Part shown: positions 41,354 to 51,002 of the stretch, in pieces
Layout: the number at the start of each line of letters is the position of its first letter
Position numbering within the stretch: the first letter of the stretch is position 1
Source: Lancefieldella parvula DSM 20469
GTDB taxonomy: Bacteria > Actinomycetota > Coriobacteriia > Coriobacteriales > Atopobiaceae
Assembly (NCBI RefSeq): GCF_000024225.1
Contig: NC_013203.1
Span: forward strand, 186,001 to 250,000
Length of the DNA: 64,000 bases
Direction of reading: 5' to 3'
The notes under the pieces: model-generated
Databases searched by the model: none
The model's input: the letters and a program-made list of their open reading frames with translations, nothing else
What the model was told of the DNA's origin: nothing
Translations under genes and position numbers: made by a program

Positions 41354-44041
41354 ATGGCTATAGCTAAATGGTATAAAATTGATTTTCATACGCATACTCC
41401 AGAGAGTAGGTGTTTCCCAGATAAATCTATTACGGCAGCAAGATGGTTACAGGCTGCTAAAGATAGCGGATTGAATGCTGTAGTTGTAACTGATCATAAT
41501 TCAGTTGGATTTATTAGTGAAATAGAAAAAGTCAAAAATCAATTTGAGGAGCTTAATCCTATTAAGGGTAATCTCTTTAAAGTTTTCTATGGTATAGAAT
41601 TATGTGTTTCAGCTGAGTTCACACATATACTTATAATTTTTGATGACAAAATGTCAGTGACTGAAATTGAAGATGCAGTCATTGGTTGTTTGGGATTAAA
41701 AAGAAATGATTGGGCAAATACGGAGATAAATGTTTCTGAGGATAAATTAAAAAAGTTATGCCAAGAATACGAAAATAAAGTGTTTGTTATACCTGCTCAT
41801 TTTGCATCAAATAAAGGCTTAGGAACATGTAGAACAAATGCAATAAAAAAATATCAAGAGTTTGTTAAGTTTTCAGCCGTAGAGGTTAGAAATTCTACAG
41901 ATGTTAAAGAATATAAAAACAAACTAAATAATAAAGTGATTAATGAAGCTGTTTTAGTAACTGGATCCGACAATCCGTCAAATAAAGACGAGACTCAACA
42001 TTCTATTGAAGGGTTTGGAAAGATATTTACGTGGATTAAAGTTTCAGATTTATCATTCAATGCATTAAGACAAGTTTTTATTGGTCCTGAACATAGATGT
42101 ATAAATTGGTTGGATTTAGAAGCAATTGGCATAGATTATAATCCAAACAATATATCATTTAATTATATATCAGGGATAAACTTTAAGGGCATATCACATA
42201 TGACTGATATGAATATAAGATTTTCACCACATCTAAATTGCATTGTTGGTGGAAGGGGAACTGGAAAATCAACACTTGTAGAAGCTATTAATTATGGCGT
42301 AGGTAATGAGTCTGATTTAAAAAGATGTAATTTAATGGAAAAAACTTTTGATAAAAGCGGGTCAATTAGTACTTTCTTTAATTTTGGGGAAGTAAAAGCA
42401 TACAAGGCAAATTGTATTAGGAGTGGAAAGCAAACTGTTTTAACAATAGAAGATGATAATGGTGTTGTAGATAATCCACCAGAATTTAAAATAGACTTCT
42501 ATGGTCAAAAGGAAATATTTGGATTAATAGAGGATGATAATGATATAAGTAGCAGTGATATAAGCCCATTGATAAAATTGATAGATGATAAAGTGAAAGC
42601 GGAGTTGTTTTCATATAAAGATGATATTGAAAATTCTATATCGAGCATGGTATCCTTATCAAATAATTACAAAGCTAATCGCAAAAAAATCCAAGATATG
42701 CCTGGAATAAAAGCCGAAATAGAAAAGAGTGAGGCTATTCTAAAAAAATTCCAAGCTAGTGGTATTGAAAGTGCTCGTGCAGAATATGAACAAACTGATA
42801 ATGTTATTAAAACAATTAATGAGAAAGTTCAAACTGAAAAAGAGGTTATTAACGAATCTATTCAAAGATTTTCAGAACTAAAGGAAGATTTAAACAGAGA
42901 TATTTTAGTTTTGTTGGAAAAGTTAGGTAGCGATGATGAGAATATCCAAATAGTTACAGAATTAAAAGATATAAACGATGAAATTATAAATCATGCTAAT
43001 AATAAGATAGATTCTTTAAGCAAATTAGAAGAAAAATTTAATTCTTCAAATATTTACAATAAATTAAAAGTTGATTATGAAAAGTATAAAGAAGCGGTGG
43101 AAGAGGTTAATAATACCGGTGGGGAGAACATTGATTATATACAAAATCAATTGCAAAATAATAGAAACCGCTATGATCAATTAAATCAATTGCAGCAACA
43201 ACAACGGATTCTTAAAGAGAAAATTAGGCAATCTATATGTGATTTTGTGGAAAAAAGGATTAAATTGTCTGACAAAAGAAAACATGTAATCCTTGAGTTA
43301 GGACTTGATACTATAAAAATTGAGATTGTTCCTTTGGGGCATATTTCAAGATGGAAAGCAAATTTACAAAAGGAATTTGGTAAAGAAGGAATATTTGATT
43401 CTGAGTTTGAAAAACTATCAGAAAATGTTTTATCAAAAACTAATAATTTTGAAAACTATAAAAAATTCCTTGAGTTTTTATTAATTGATGATACTGGAGA
43501 TATAGAGTGTCTTTATGAAGATATAAAAACCGATCCAAGGTTTAATAAACTATGGTTAGATAAGCATAAGAACGATACATTAAGTTCAATGGTAAAAATA
43601 ATTCCTGAAGATAAAGTGAATATAAAAATTTTAGAGGATTCTGGTGAAATTGATATAAATGATGGCTCTCCAGGTCAAAAGAGTGCAGCGCTACTTGCTT
43701 TTATTCTTAATAGTGGAGATAGCCCGTTAGTGATAGATCAACCAGAGGATGATTTAGATAACAGTTTAATATATAGTTTAGTTGTTACATCCATTAGGCG
43801 AATGAAAAAGAAACGTCAAATAATTATAGTAACTCATAATCCCAATATACCGGTATTAGGAGATGCAGAAGGAATATTGATTTTAGATAGAGATTCCTTT
43901 GGCAAAGTTACATTTAGAAAAGATAAGAAGGCGGGCTGTATAGAAGAACAAGTAATAAAAGAAGGAATTTGTGAAATAATGGAAGGTGGAGAAGCAGCTT
44001 TTAAAAAAAGAGAAGAAAAATATCTAAGCCTTCTGGGTTGA
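41354..44041 (+). CDS. PHP-domain/SMC-like ATPase (TrlF-type)
   Basis: An 895-residue protein. The N-terminal PHP phosphoesterase domain has DFHTHTPESR at residues 9-18, VVTDHNSVG and IPAHFAS metal ligands. An ABC/SMC-like ATPase follows: Walker A CIVGGRGTGKSTLVEA at about 298, a long coiled-coil arm (about 430-680), a signature-like DGSPGQKSAALLAF at about 774 and Walker B PLVIDQPEDDLDN at about 795, then an H-loop IIVTHNPNIPV. This architecture matches TrlF-type PHP-ATPases and resembles nuclease-ATPase defence proteins. It is very AT-rich and lies in an island with restriction remnants. The ATG has GAAGGGGG upstream. Anti-phage function is inferred from context. Confidence 0.82.
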   Translation: MAIAKWYKIDFHTHTPESRCFPDKSITAARWLQAAKDSGLNAVVVTDHNSVGFISEIEKVKNQFEELNPIKGNLFKVFYGIELCVSAEFTHILIIFDDKMSVTEIEDAVIGCLGLKRNDWANTEINVSEDKLKKLCQEYENKVFVIPAHFASNKGLGTCRTNAIKKYQEFVKFSAVEVRNSTDVKEYKNKLNNKVINEAVLVTGSDNPSNKDETQHSIEGFGKIFTWIKVSDLSFNALRQVFIGPEHRCINWLDLEAIGIDYNPNNISFNYISGINFKGISHMTDMNIRFSPHLNCIVGGRGTGKSTLVEAINYGVGNESDLKRCNLMEKTFDKSGSISTFFNFGEVKAYKANCIRSGKQTVLTIEDDNGVVDNPPEFKIDFYGQKEIFGLIEDDNDISSSDISPLIKLIDDKVKAELFSYKDDIENSISSMVSLSNNYKANRKKIQDMPGIKAEIEKSEAILKKFQASGIESARAEYEQTDNVIKTINEKVQTEKEVINESIQRFSELKEDLNRDILVLLEKLGSDDENIQIVTELKDINDEIINHANNKIDSLSKLEEKFNSSNIYNKLKVDYEKYKEAVEEVNNTGGENIDYIQNQLQNNRNRYDQLNQLQQQQRILKEKIRQSICDFVEKRIKLSDKRKHVILELGLDTIKIEIVPLGHISRWKANLQKEFGKEGIFDSEFEKLSENVLSKTNNFENYKKFLEFLLIDDTGDIECLYEDIKTDPRFNKLWLDKHKNDTLSSMVKIIPEDKVNIKILEDSGEIDINDGSPGQKSAALLAFILNSGDSPLVIDQPEDDLDNSLIYSLVVTSIRRMKKKRQIIIVTHNPNIPVLGDAEGILILDRDSFGKVTFRKDKKAGCIEEQVIKEGICEIMEGGEAAFKKREEKYLSLLG

Positions 44042-44771
44042 TAATTAGTACAATTTATTTTATTGAAGTATTTTGCTTAAAAAGTACCTATAAAAATAAA
44101 GGAAACACAAAATGTATGCGAATAAGAATCTTGCAAATGCTTATTTTATAATGGGTAACAGACTTTATATGAAGAGTGGGAGTAGGGAAATAGCCCATTT
44201 CATCTAGTCTCATCCTACACGTCTAGTCGTGGTGATTAGCAACTAATAGCCTGTATTAGACAAAGCCACTGGGACTTTTGGGGAGTGGAAAATGCTAGAA
44301 AGCCCTGAAATCTTCGAGTTTTGGGGCTTGTTTTATGGGTGTTAACCCGCGGAAATACTCTTCACTCCACTGTGTTGGGGTGACGCGTTGCGACCCGTTG
44401 CAAAGAGAAGTGACTAGATGCCAAGACATGCCAAAGCGAGAAGAGTATTTTCATCGCGTTTTTTAGCCGCATGGGCATTTTAGGACGAACCATGTAGTCA
44501 TTTTGTAGTCACCACGCCTTTTCAGCCCTCCGTTTCGCAAAGCCGCAGGTAGAAGTGAAGAGCGACAAATCGAGAAAATTCTCGTTTTCCGGCGATTCCG
44601 GGCCGTTTTCGGGGTATTCGGAAAGCCGTTTGTCACTCTCAACATCGTGTGCAATAGGCGATTTCGGGCCCGTTTTGGCCCCCGAAAACCGGCAATAGTA
44701 ATGCGAGAGTGACGATTTGCGGCAAAGAAAAGGGGCACTGCAGCGTCCCCGTAAGCGCTCTACGCTCTGCC
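44042..44771. other. 730-base non-coding junction between two island segments
   Basis: This stretch has no convincing gene. It contains the 12-base guaA-end copy (44174-44185), a stem-loop at 44301-44328 (AGCCCTGAAA/TTTTGGGGCT with a following TTTT) and separated inverted arms AAATACTCTTC (about 44353) and GAAGAGTATTT (about 44442). Composition changes from AT-rich to GC-rich at about 44,460. Short frames on the minus strand from 44463 to 44856 have no recognisable features. Confidence 0.5.
44174..44185 (+). repeat. 12-bp copy of the guaA 3' end (att-like)
   Basis: GAGTGGGAGTAG here is identical to the last 12 bases of guaA including its stop codon. It bounds the AT-rich part of the island (39025-44185). 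Confidence 0.6.
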
Positions 44772-45491
44772 CTAGCCCATGAAACGGGCCTTCCAGGACT
44801 CGTAGTCGCCCTCGTCTATCTCGCCCGATGCAAGCTGGTCCCTCATGCGTTTCCATGCCTTGAGGGTCTGCACGGCCTTCTGCGAGCCTTCCTTCTTGGG
44901 ATCGGGCGCTATGGCCACCCCGTCTTCGGTGACGACGGGTATGAGGCTCAGCTCCCTCTCGTAGCGGAATAGGACCTCGAGAGTACCCCTCGCGCCGCTT
45001 ACGCCTATCTTGCGTATGGAGTCGGCGGCGACGTCGTCGACTTCATCGCCCGTGACGAGGACGACCTGGTCTTCGTCCACTGCCAGGTCGCACAGAACGG
45101 CGGCGAGGGATTTCCCGAGGAGGACGCGGACCGCGCGGCGCTCGAACGGCTCGCGGCTGCCTACCTCGTCGAGCACCTGGACTCCGAGGAAATCCGGATT
45201 AGGTTCGACGTTGTGAGCATGTTCATCGTCGGCGAGAGTCGGGCGCTTCTCCGTCACCACCTCAACGCGCTCGGCACGCTCTAAGCGCAGGGCATCCCTG
45301 GGAGCTTCGGCTCCCAGGGCGCTGGCTATGCTCAAAGCATGTCCATCATCTTCAATATGACGCTTATGCGGGCGATTGAAAGCAACGGTCTTGCCCAGAT
45401 TCAAATCGCAGTTTGTCGGCCTGTTGGACGAAGGCCGCGAACTCTTGCTGAGCATCAAGTGAAGGAAGGGAGACGATAGTGGTACCAACAA
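44772..45491 (-). CDS. Doubtful GC-rich ORF at the end of the hsd segment
   Basis: The frame is open but overlaps the silent hsdS cassette in another frame and lies antisense to a YraN-like remnant. Only the last 65-70 residues look protein-like: GTLEVLFRYERELSLIP, then a helical tail LKAWKRMRDQLASGEIDEGDYESWKARF. That tail resembles the short alpha-helical C-terminal domains found at the ends of many actinobacterial proteins. A genuine gene, if any, would be a truncated one within about 44772-44985. Confidence 0.25.
   Translation of the reverse strand: MLVPLSSPFLHLMLSKSSRPSSNRPTNCDLNLGKTVAFNRPHKRHIEDDGHALSIASALGAEAPRDALRLERAERVEVVTEKRPTLADDEHAHNVEPNPDFLGVQVLDEVGSREPFERRAVRVLLGKSLAAVLCDLAVDEDQVVLVTGDEVDDVAADSIRKIGVSGARGTLEVLFRYERELSLIPVVTEDGVAIAPDPKKEGSQKAVQTLKAWKRMRDQLASGEIDEGDYESWKARFMG
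44973..45284 (+). pseudogene. YraN-like (UPF0102) nuclease-fold fragment
   Basis: A plus-strand frame without a start reads GGDVVDFIARDEDDLVFVHCQ, then GFPEEDADRAALERLAAAYL and IRFDVVSMFIV. The order and spacing match YraN/UPF0102 proteins (GEVDLIARD...LVFVEVK...PEEAV...RFDVVSV). The catalytic EVK is replaced by HCQ and the N-terminal third is missing, upstream of a TAG at 44970. GC content is far above the neighbouring AT-rich island. It is probably a decayed fragment carried in by the element. Confidence 0.55.
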
Positions 45492-45926
45492 TTTTTGCGT
45501 TAAGGTTCTTCATTGTCTGTCCAACGGCTTTGCTTTCAAGGGCGTCCTTGAAAGACGGAAATGACAGCACACGTTGGAGATAATCAGGGCGACACTGCGC
45601 TGATGGACGGACAATCATGCTGCCTGTGCCGCACAAATAGCCCTCTTCACAAACAACCGCACATCTGCCAATTTCACCTCGGCGTCCAAGAACAATATCG
45701 CCAGGTTTAAGGTGATAGGTCTCCATTTCGTCATACTTACTGTCACTGATTGTGAGGTCGTTGTCAGGAACTATCTTTCTGCCTGCCATATGAGACGGAT
45801 TAACAAGCGCGTGCCCGCCAGTGATGTAGTCTTGCTTATGTAGCGAGCTACCAAAAGGCCCAATTCGCAGTTCGCAGAAGTCCTTGATGTAATGTTGCGG
45901 CCAAGGCGAGCTTTCATCAATCGGAT

Positions 45927-45966
45927 CCCCGAACATCTCGACAAACCGGGATTTGACGAGGGTGTC
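45927..45966 (-). repeat. 40-bp central hsdS repeat, silent copy
   Basis: It encodes the central conserved region and matches 51590-51629 in the active gene with one mismatch, in the same orientation. Confidence 0.9.
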
Positions 45967-46475
45967 AAGGCGAGATGTTTGCTCCTGGGTTATAGCAATC
46001 TGTTGGTTGATTTTATTGAGTACGGCTGTTTGCGCAGACAAAGTTTCCTCATTTGGAATGGCTATCTCAATTTCCGAGATCTTACTCAGCTTGATGGAGG
46101 GAAAAGAGGGGTTTTCGATTAGTCGATTGGGCTTATTGTATTTGAAGTAGTGCTGAAGAAAAGTCGACATGGAGCCTTTGGGTGTCACGCAAGCCAAGTG
46201 CGAAACGACATAACATGGTCGTTCAAGGGTATAGACGTAGCCTTTTAGGCATGACATGCCGCTCTTCGCAAACAACACTGTTCCTGCAGGAAATAACTTG
46301 AGCTTGAGCTGCTTTGCCGTCGGCTCATCAACCTTATCAAGCATATCGTAATCGCCGTTCTTGATAAGGCCAGATAAACTACCTGCCCTAACAAAAGGAA
46401 TCCCCTCTTCAGAAAAATCGCTTGCCTTCGGTGCGACGTTTCCAGTGGTAACGTTTGCGATGTCCCCAAGCCGAA

Positions 46476-46500
46476 CTCGCTCGCCGACAAATTGCGGTTT
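46476..46500 (-). repeat. 25-bp 5' hsdS repeat, silent copy
   Basis: Identical to 52130-52154 at the start of the active hsdS, same orientation. It is a likely recombination site, lying 34 bases beyond the recombinase stop codon. Confidence 0.9.
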
Positions 46501-46533
46501 GGCATGGAATCACCAGTACAGTTCGTTCTTTGC

Positions 46534-47520
46534 CTAGGCGATAAATTTTCGATGGGCTTGTTTGACATTTTCTTGGTCAACCATCGCGTAACACAGTGTG
46601 GTATCTATCTTGCTATGTCCCAACAACACCTGCACCTGCTCTATTGGCATTCCTTTATCGATGGCTCGAGTGGCCATGGTTCTTCTGAATTTATGTGGGT
46701 GCACCCTCGGAAGCCCGAGAGATCTGCCCAGCATGCGCAGTCGCAGCTCTACCCCGCTAATTTCAAGGCGCTTCTTTGTTCCATCGAGTGAAATAAACAA
46801 AGCAGGGTTCTCATCATGGCGACTATTTAGGTACTCATGCAGGTGCACTTTAGTACGCGCATCAAAATAGACTCTGCGCTCCTTGTCGCCTTTGCCTCTC
46901 ACTACGCATTGCCTGCCCTCAAAGTCGATGTCTTCTCGATTGAGTCTCACAAGCTCGCCAACGCGCATACCCGATGAAGTGAGAAGGTCTACGAGCGCTA
47001 GATCTCGAACGCATGTACATCCATCACGCATGGTTTCAAGTTCGTCATCAGTGATTACGGGCTTGATGTTCCGAGGAGAACGAATCTTCTTAATGCGCCT
47101 TACAGGACTCTTCAGGATGTAATCCTCCGCCTCAAGCCAAGAGAAAAGGCTTGAGATAACCCGCCGCACGTTGTCGACCGTGATTTTAGAGACGCCTTTA
47201 CGTTGCCCGTACTCAATGAGGTAGCTGCGCACTTCCTCAGTTGTTACCTGGCGAAATCCCGTTGTGATGTTCACCATGTAATGATGCAGAACACTTGCGT
47301 AGTAGCTTATCGTGCGTTCAGAGCATCCCTCCAGTCGCTTGGCTGCATAAAACGCATCAAGCATCCGCTTATTGCTCATCGATGTCTTTGCGTCTGCCCT
47401 GGCCGCATCATCATCCAGGCATTGGCGCAACACTGCGTGAAGGAGGTCCCTCTGACTTCCGCTCAGTGCTCCCTCCATCAAGTGTTCAATCCTGCTGATT
47501 GTCTGCTTGTATTCGTTCAT
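46534..47520 (-). CDS. Tyrosine recombinase associated with hsdS switching
   Basis: A 328-residue phage-integrase-family protein. The N-terminal SAM-like DNA-binding domain lies at residues 50-150. The catalytic residues appear in order: Arg in SSGMRVGEL (about 198), HPHKFRRT (His-x-x-Arg, about 276), LLGHSKIDTT (His, about 300) and the nucleophile Tyr in LCYAMVD (about 311). It lies between hsdR and the silent hsdS cassette, the position of the recombinase in phase-variable type I systems. It could also be the integrase of the island, but xerC/psrA-like enzymes at hsd loci are more usual here. Confidence 0.9.
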   Translation of the reverse strand: MNEYKQTISRIEHLMEGALSGSQRDLLHAVLRQCLDDDAARADAKTSMSNKRMLDAFYAAKRLEGCSERTISYYASVLHHYMVNITTGFRQVTTEEVRSYLIEYGQRKGVSKITVDNVRRVISSLFSWLEAEDYILKSPVRRIKKIRSPRNIKPVITDDELETMRDGCTCVRDLALVDLLTSSGMRVGELVRLNREDIDFEGRQCVVRGKGDKERRVYFDARTKVHLHEYLNSRHDENPALFISLDGTKKRLEISGVELRLRMLGRSLGLPRVHPHKFRRTMATRAIDKGMPIEQVQVLLGHSKIDTTLCYAMVDQENVKQAHRKFIA

Positions 47521-47615
47521 AACCCATCCTTTCCAGAATGGGCCAGGCAGGGATGCGGGCGGACGGGCGCGACTAGCGCCAATTTTGCTTGGCCTAGGCG
47601 TACGTCCGCCCTCAG

Positions 47616-50600
47616 TTAAGCGGCAGGCGTGGTAGCGTTGTCGTTTACCGATTGAATAATCTGCACGAGGCGTCGTTGCCTTCTTCCGTCGAAGAGCCTT
47701 ACGAAGCTCTGCGGTTGATCAAATGGAGGCTTGCCCAAATCGGCCAAATCCATAAAGCCATTGGTCTCTACGTAGTCGACGATCTTGTGAACGAAATCCA
47801 TCTGCTGGCGCGAAAGAGACTCGTCTCCTAGAAATTCCGCAAAAGCATCCATCGCGGCTTCATGCGAAAGACCTGCAACTTGCCGTACAAGCTTCCCGAA
47901 TGGAGTGTCACCATAAGCGGCTCGATAGTCCGCTTCATTACCTAGTTCGACCGTGAAAATACGCTCCAGCTCATTGAGCTCGAAGGAAGTCATCTGTTGG
48001 TTGTGATGAATCTTGGCGATTACCGTGTGGTTCGCATTCTGAGCGATATAGCGACTTACCTTTAGCTTATAGTCCTCGAAATCCTCTTTAGGGCTAATAG
48101 CATCGCCCTCGCAGCGTCCAACAACGGAGTCGGTGACTCGCGTTTCCACCATCAGAGGCCTGCTGTCGCCGATGAGGAACTTCATAAGGTCACGCAGCTC
48201 TACGCGTACCTCTTCAAGCGTGATTAGACTTGCACTCTCAAGGAAGCCCTCGGATGTAACGCGTTTCAGGAGATCCATTTTCTCCCGCACCTGGGGAATG
48301 CTTGCCTTATTTTGCAGCCTCACGGCAATGCCCACCACGCGTGTGCGATGGTTTTCTGTGTTGGTTCCACTTATGAGCACCACCATATAGGCATACATGA
48401 GCGCATCGAAGCGCAATGAGAGCTCTTCTTCACCATCTGCACGCACTAGAGGGGCGACCTTGTTGAGGTCTGCTATATCTACGTCCTCGAGGACTTGATA
48501 TGAAGGAACTTGCGAGAACTTGTCAACTTCACGGATGTGCAATTTGACCGCAGCAGTAAGCGGTTCCTTAACGCTTTGGACTTTAACCGCCATTTCCTGG
48601 ACTACTCGGACGCGCCACTCCTGGTAATCATCAGATGCGAAATCTGCTCCCTGCAGGGCTTGGGCAAGCAGAGCCTGACGCTTGAAAACCTTCTCCTGCA
48701 TGCTTTCCGGGTTAGCACCCTCTGCTAACTTTTGCTCCTGGCGGAAAAACTCGAAGTTACCGCACCAGTCGAAAATGAAGAAGTGCTTCTTGTCTTCGTA
48801 TTCTCCAGACACTTTGTCTTGGGCATGTATTCCCTCACAAAGCCTGGTTCCACGTCCTATCATCTGCCAGAACTTGACCTTCGACTTCACTTGCTTGAAG
48901 AACACGAGGTTAACGACTTCGGGCACGTCGATACCCGTGTCCATCATGTCGACAGACACGGTGATGGTGGGCATTTCCTTCGTCTCGAAGTCAGTAATAA
49001 CAGTTGGGGCGTAATCGTCCGTGTGCACAACGCGCTTGCAAAAACCTTGTGCGCCAAACTTCGGATAGAGCTCGTTGAAGCGTTTGACGATTATCTCTGC
49101 ATGCTTGCGGTTCTGGGCGAAGATGATCGTCTTTCCTATGTGCTCGCCGCCCTTGATTTTGATTCCCTCATCCATGAGGGTCGTAAGGACGAGATCGATT
49201 GTGTGCTCGTTGAATACAAAGCGGTCTAGCGCGCTTGCCTCGACGTAATCAGGTGCGGAAGTTCCCTGCGCTTCCTCCCAGTCATCGTCGTAGCGCTGGC
49301 GATCTTCCTCCGATAGCTCGTCATATGTGATGCCCTTGGAGAGAAAGTTCGTCTGGACCTCGATGTTGTAGTAGGGGACGAGAACCTTGTCTTTCTCAAC
49401 CGCGGTCGCATACTCGTAGAGGTACGTTGGGATACCGCGTTCGACTTGGAAGAAGTCATAAGTATTGCGATCGACTTCATCTTTGGGGGTTGCCGTGAGC
49501 CCAACCACCGGTGAATCGAAGTAATCGAAAATGGCGCGGTATTTTTTGAAAATAGAACGATGGGCTTCGTCAACGATGATGAGGTCGAAATGAGCCGGCG
49601 TAAACAGGCGCGCATCCCCATCTCTCTTCACGTCATCTACCGCATTCAATATGGTGGGGTACGTGGAGAATACAATGCGTGCATCGACATTCTTCGCCTT
49701 GTCATCGGTCTCACAAAGGTTGCACACGGTCATTGTGGTTAGGTAGTTTTGGAAGGCATTCTTTGCCTGTCGAACCAATGCAACACGGTCTGCAAGGAAA
49801 AGAACGTTAGTCACCGCTCCCGCACGGGAGAGCACGTCCACCAAACCTGCTGCGGTTCGCGTCTTTCCAGTTCCCGTGGCCATAACGAGAAGGCTTCTCC
49901 GATGCCCTTCTTCCATATTCTGGCACACGGCTTCAATGGCCTCTACCTGGTAGTAGCGGTTTCGCCCGCCGCCAGCAATGTCGCGATTGACGGGCACGGT
50001 GGAAAGATTCTTTACCTTACCGCGCCTGTTCATAAGGCGCTCGAGATCTTCTCTGCCAAAGACGCCCGAACAGGCACGAGGTGCAGCAGTTCCGTCATCC
50101 ATGAAGCGCGTCTCAAAGCCATTGGAGAGGAAGACGAAGGGTCGGTACCCGTACTTCTTTTCCAGGCAGTTTGCATAGAGACGAGCCTGTTGCTCACCTT
50201 TCAAGGGATCGTACATGGTGCGCTTGGCCTCGACGATTGCCAAGGGCTTGCCATTCCTGCCCAGAAGTACGTAATCGATAAATCCAGTACCCGTGGGGTT
50301 CGGCATACCGCTAACTTCAGCCTCGGTCTTTACACTGTCATCGAGGTTCCAACCTGCATATTCAAGATCAACATCGATATAGCGCTTGCGCGTCTCATAT
50401 TCGGGAATCTCATCCGGATTGAAATGCGTTTCCTCGGGGCGCTGCTCCTTGGTTTCGCTGAACTGTGCCCGCTGTGCCCTCACCTGCTCTTCCAGTTGGG
50501 CTATGCGAGCATCTTTTTCTGCATTCTCCTGCAGGGTCTTTCGCAGTTTCTGCTCGTCAAGCGCCTGTTTCAGGACGGGAATCGCCTTGGGATCAAAATG

Positions 50601-50993
50601 GCGCTCCTCGTAACTTGGCCCATAGCAGTAGTCAATCCACTCAACGAAGTTAAAAAGTCCTGCTAATGCAGCGAGGGCATCGCGTGCATCAATTTGCCGT
50701 TGGGTGTGAGCCGCGTTGTTGCCGAGCTTCCAGATGTAGCGCAGCTGGCCCCAGGTAGTAGTGTCCATGGCATTCTTGAAGCTTGCCTCATGAATGAGGG
50801 AGGCGAGGTTGCTACGCCATGGCTCGTTCATTGTTTCGTCGGCCGCATAAACCCATTTGACGGCAAGTTCCATCGCCTTACGGCATGCAAGTGCGCACAT
50901 AGCGGGACTTGATGCGAAGGTGCGTTCTGCATCTTCGCAAGCGCCAGAGAACATCTCGTACTCTTTAATGTCCTTAAGGAAGCTGAAATTCAT
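47616..50993 (-). CDS. hsdR: Type I restriction enzyme, R subunit
   Basis: A 1125-residue ATP-dependent translocase and nuclease. The N-terminal region (residues 1-120) resembles DUF4145, and a coiled coil follows (about 130-180). The nuclease site has GKPLAIVEAKRT at about 250. The helicase core has LVMATGTGKTRTAAG (Walker A, about 370), LIIVDEAHRSIF (DEAH, about 470), VVGLTATPKDE and QMIGRGTRL. A C-terminal helical domain binds HsdM. It starts nine bases after hsdS on the same strand. Confidence 0.95.
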   Translation of the reverse strand: MNFSFLKDIKEYEMFSGACEDAERTFASSPAMCALACRKAMELAVKWVYAADETMNEPWRSNLASLIHEASFKNAMDTTTWGQLRYIWKLGNNAAHTQRQIDARDALAALAGLFNFVEWIDYCYGPSYEERHFDPKAIPVLKQALDEQKLRKTLQENAEKDARIAQLEEQVRAQRAQFSETKEQRPEETHFNPDEIPEYETRKRYIDVDLEYAGWNLDDSVKTEAEVSGMPNPTGTGFIDYVLLGRNGKPLAIVEAKRTMYDPLKGEQQARLYANCLEKKYGYRPFVFLSNGFETRFMDDGTAAPRACSGVFGREDLERLMNRRGKVKNLSTVPVNRDIAGGGRNRYYQVEAIEAVCQNMEEGHRRSLLVMATGTGKTRTAAGLVDVLSRAGAVTNVLFLADRVALVRQAKNAFQNYLTTMTVCNLCETDDKAKNVDARIVFSTYPTILNAVDDVKRDGDARLFTPAHFDLIIVDEAHRSIFKKYRAIFDYFDSPVVGLTATPKDEVDRNTYDFFQVERGIPTYLYEYATAVEKDKVLVPYYNIEVQTNFLSKGITYDELSEEDRQRYDDDWEEAQGTSAPDYVEASALDRFVFNEHTIDLVLTTLMDEGIKIKGGEHIGKTIIFAQNRKHAEIIVKRFNELYPKFGAQGFCKRVVHTDDYAPTVITDFETKEMPTITVSVDMMDTGIDVPEVVNLVFFKQVKSKVKFWQMIGRGTRLCEGIHAQDKVSGEYEDKKHFFIFDWCGNFEFFRQEQKLAEGANPESMQEKVFKRQALLAQALQGADFASDDYQEWRVRVVQEMAVKVQSVKEPLTAAVKLHIREVDKFSQVPSYQVLEDVDIADLNKVAPLVRADGEEELSLRFDALMYAYMVVLISGTNTENHRTRVVGIAVRLQNKASIPQVREKMDLLKRVTSEGFLESASLITLEEVRVELRDLMKFLIGDSRPLMVETRVTDSVVGRCEGDAISPKEDFEDYKLKVSRYIAQNANHTVIAKIHHNQQMTSFELNELERIFTVELGNEADYRAAYGDTPFGKLVRQVAGLSHEAAMDAFAEFLGDESLSRQQMDFVHKIVDYVETNGFMDLADLGKPPFDQPQSFVRLFDGRRQRRLVQIIQSVNDNATTPAA

Positions 50994-51002
50994 GATGTTG
51001 TC

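Larger units (their letters stand above)
45364..46509 (-). pseudogene. hsdS: Silent hsdS cassette (specificity subunit without start codon)
   Basis: The frame runs from just after a TGA (46510-46512) to the stop at 45364. It begins KPQFVGERVRL like the active hsdS, but the codons before it are TTC CAT GCC and no ATG, GTG or TTG occurs until 46344, inside the first recognition domain. It has a first target-recognition domain, the conserved central LDTLVKSRFVEMFGDPI, a second domain that differs from that of the active gene, and a conserved QQEFAAFVQQADKLR. It ends early with an unrelated tail (CFQSPA). It shares a 25-base identity at the start and a 40-base near-identity in the middle with the active gene, so it can act as a donor for specificity switching. 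Confidence 0.85.

Noticed and set aside
44463-44856. Overlapping small minus-strand ORFs
   Set aside because: No motif, no ribosome-binding site and mutual overlap in different frames.
49749-50666. 305-codon plus-strand frame
   Set aside because: Antisense to hsdR, whose helicase motifs are unmistakable.
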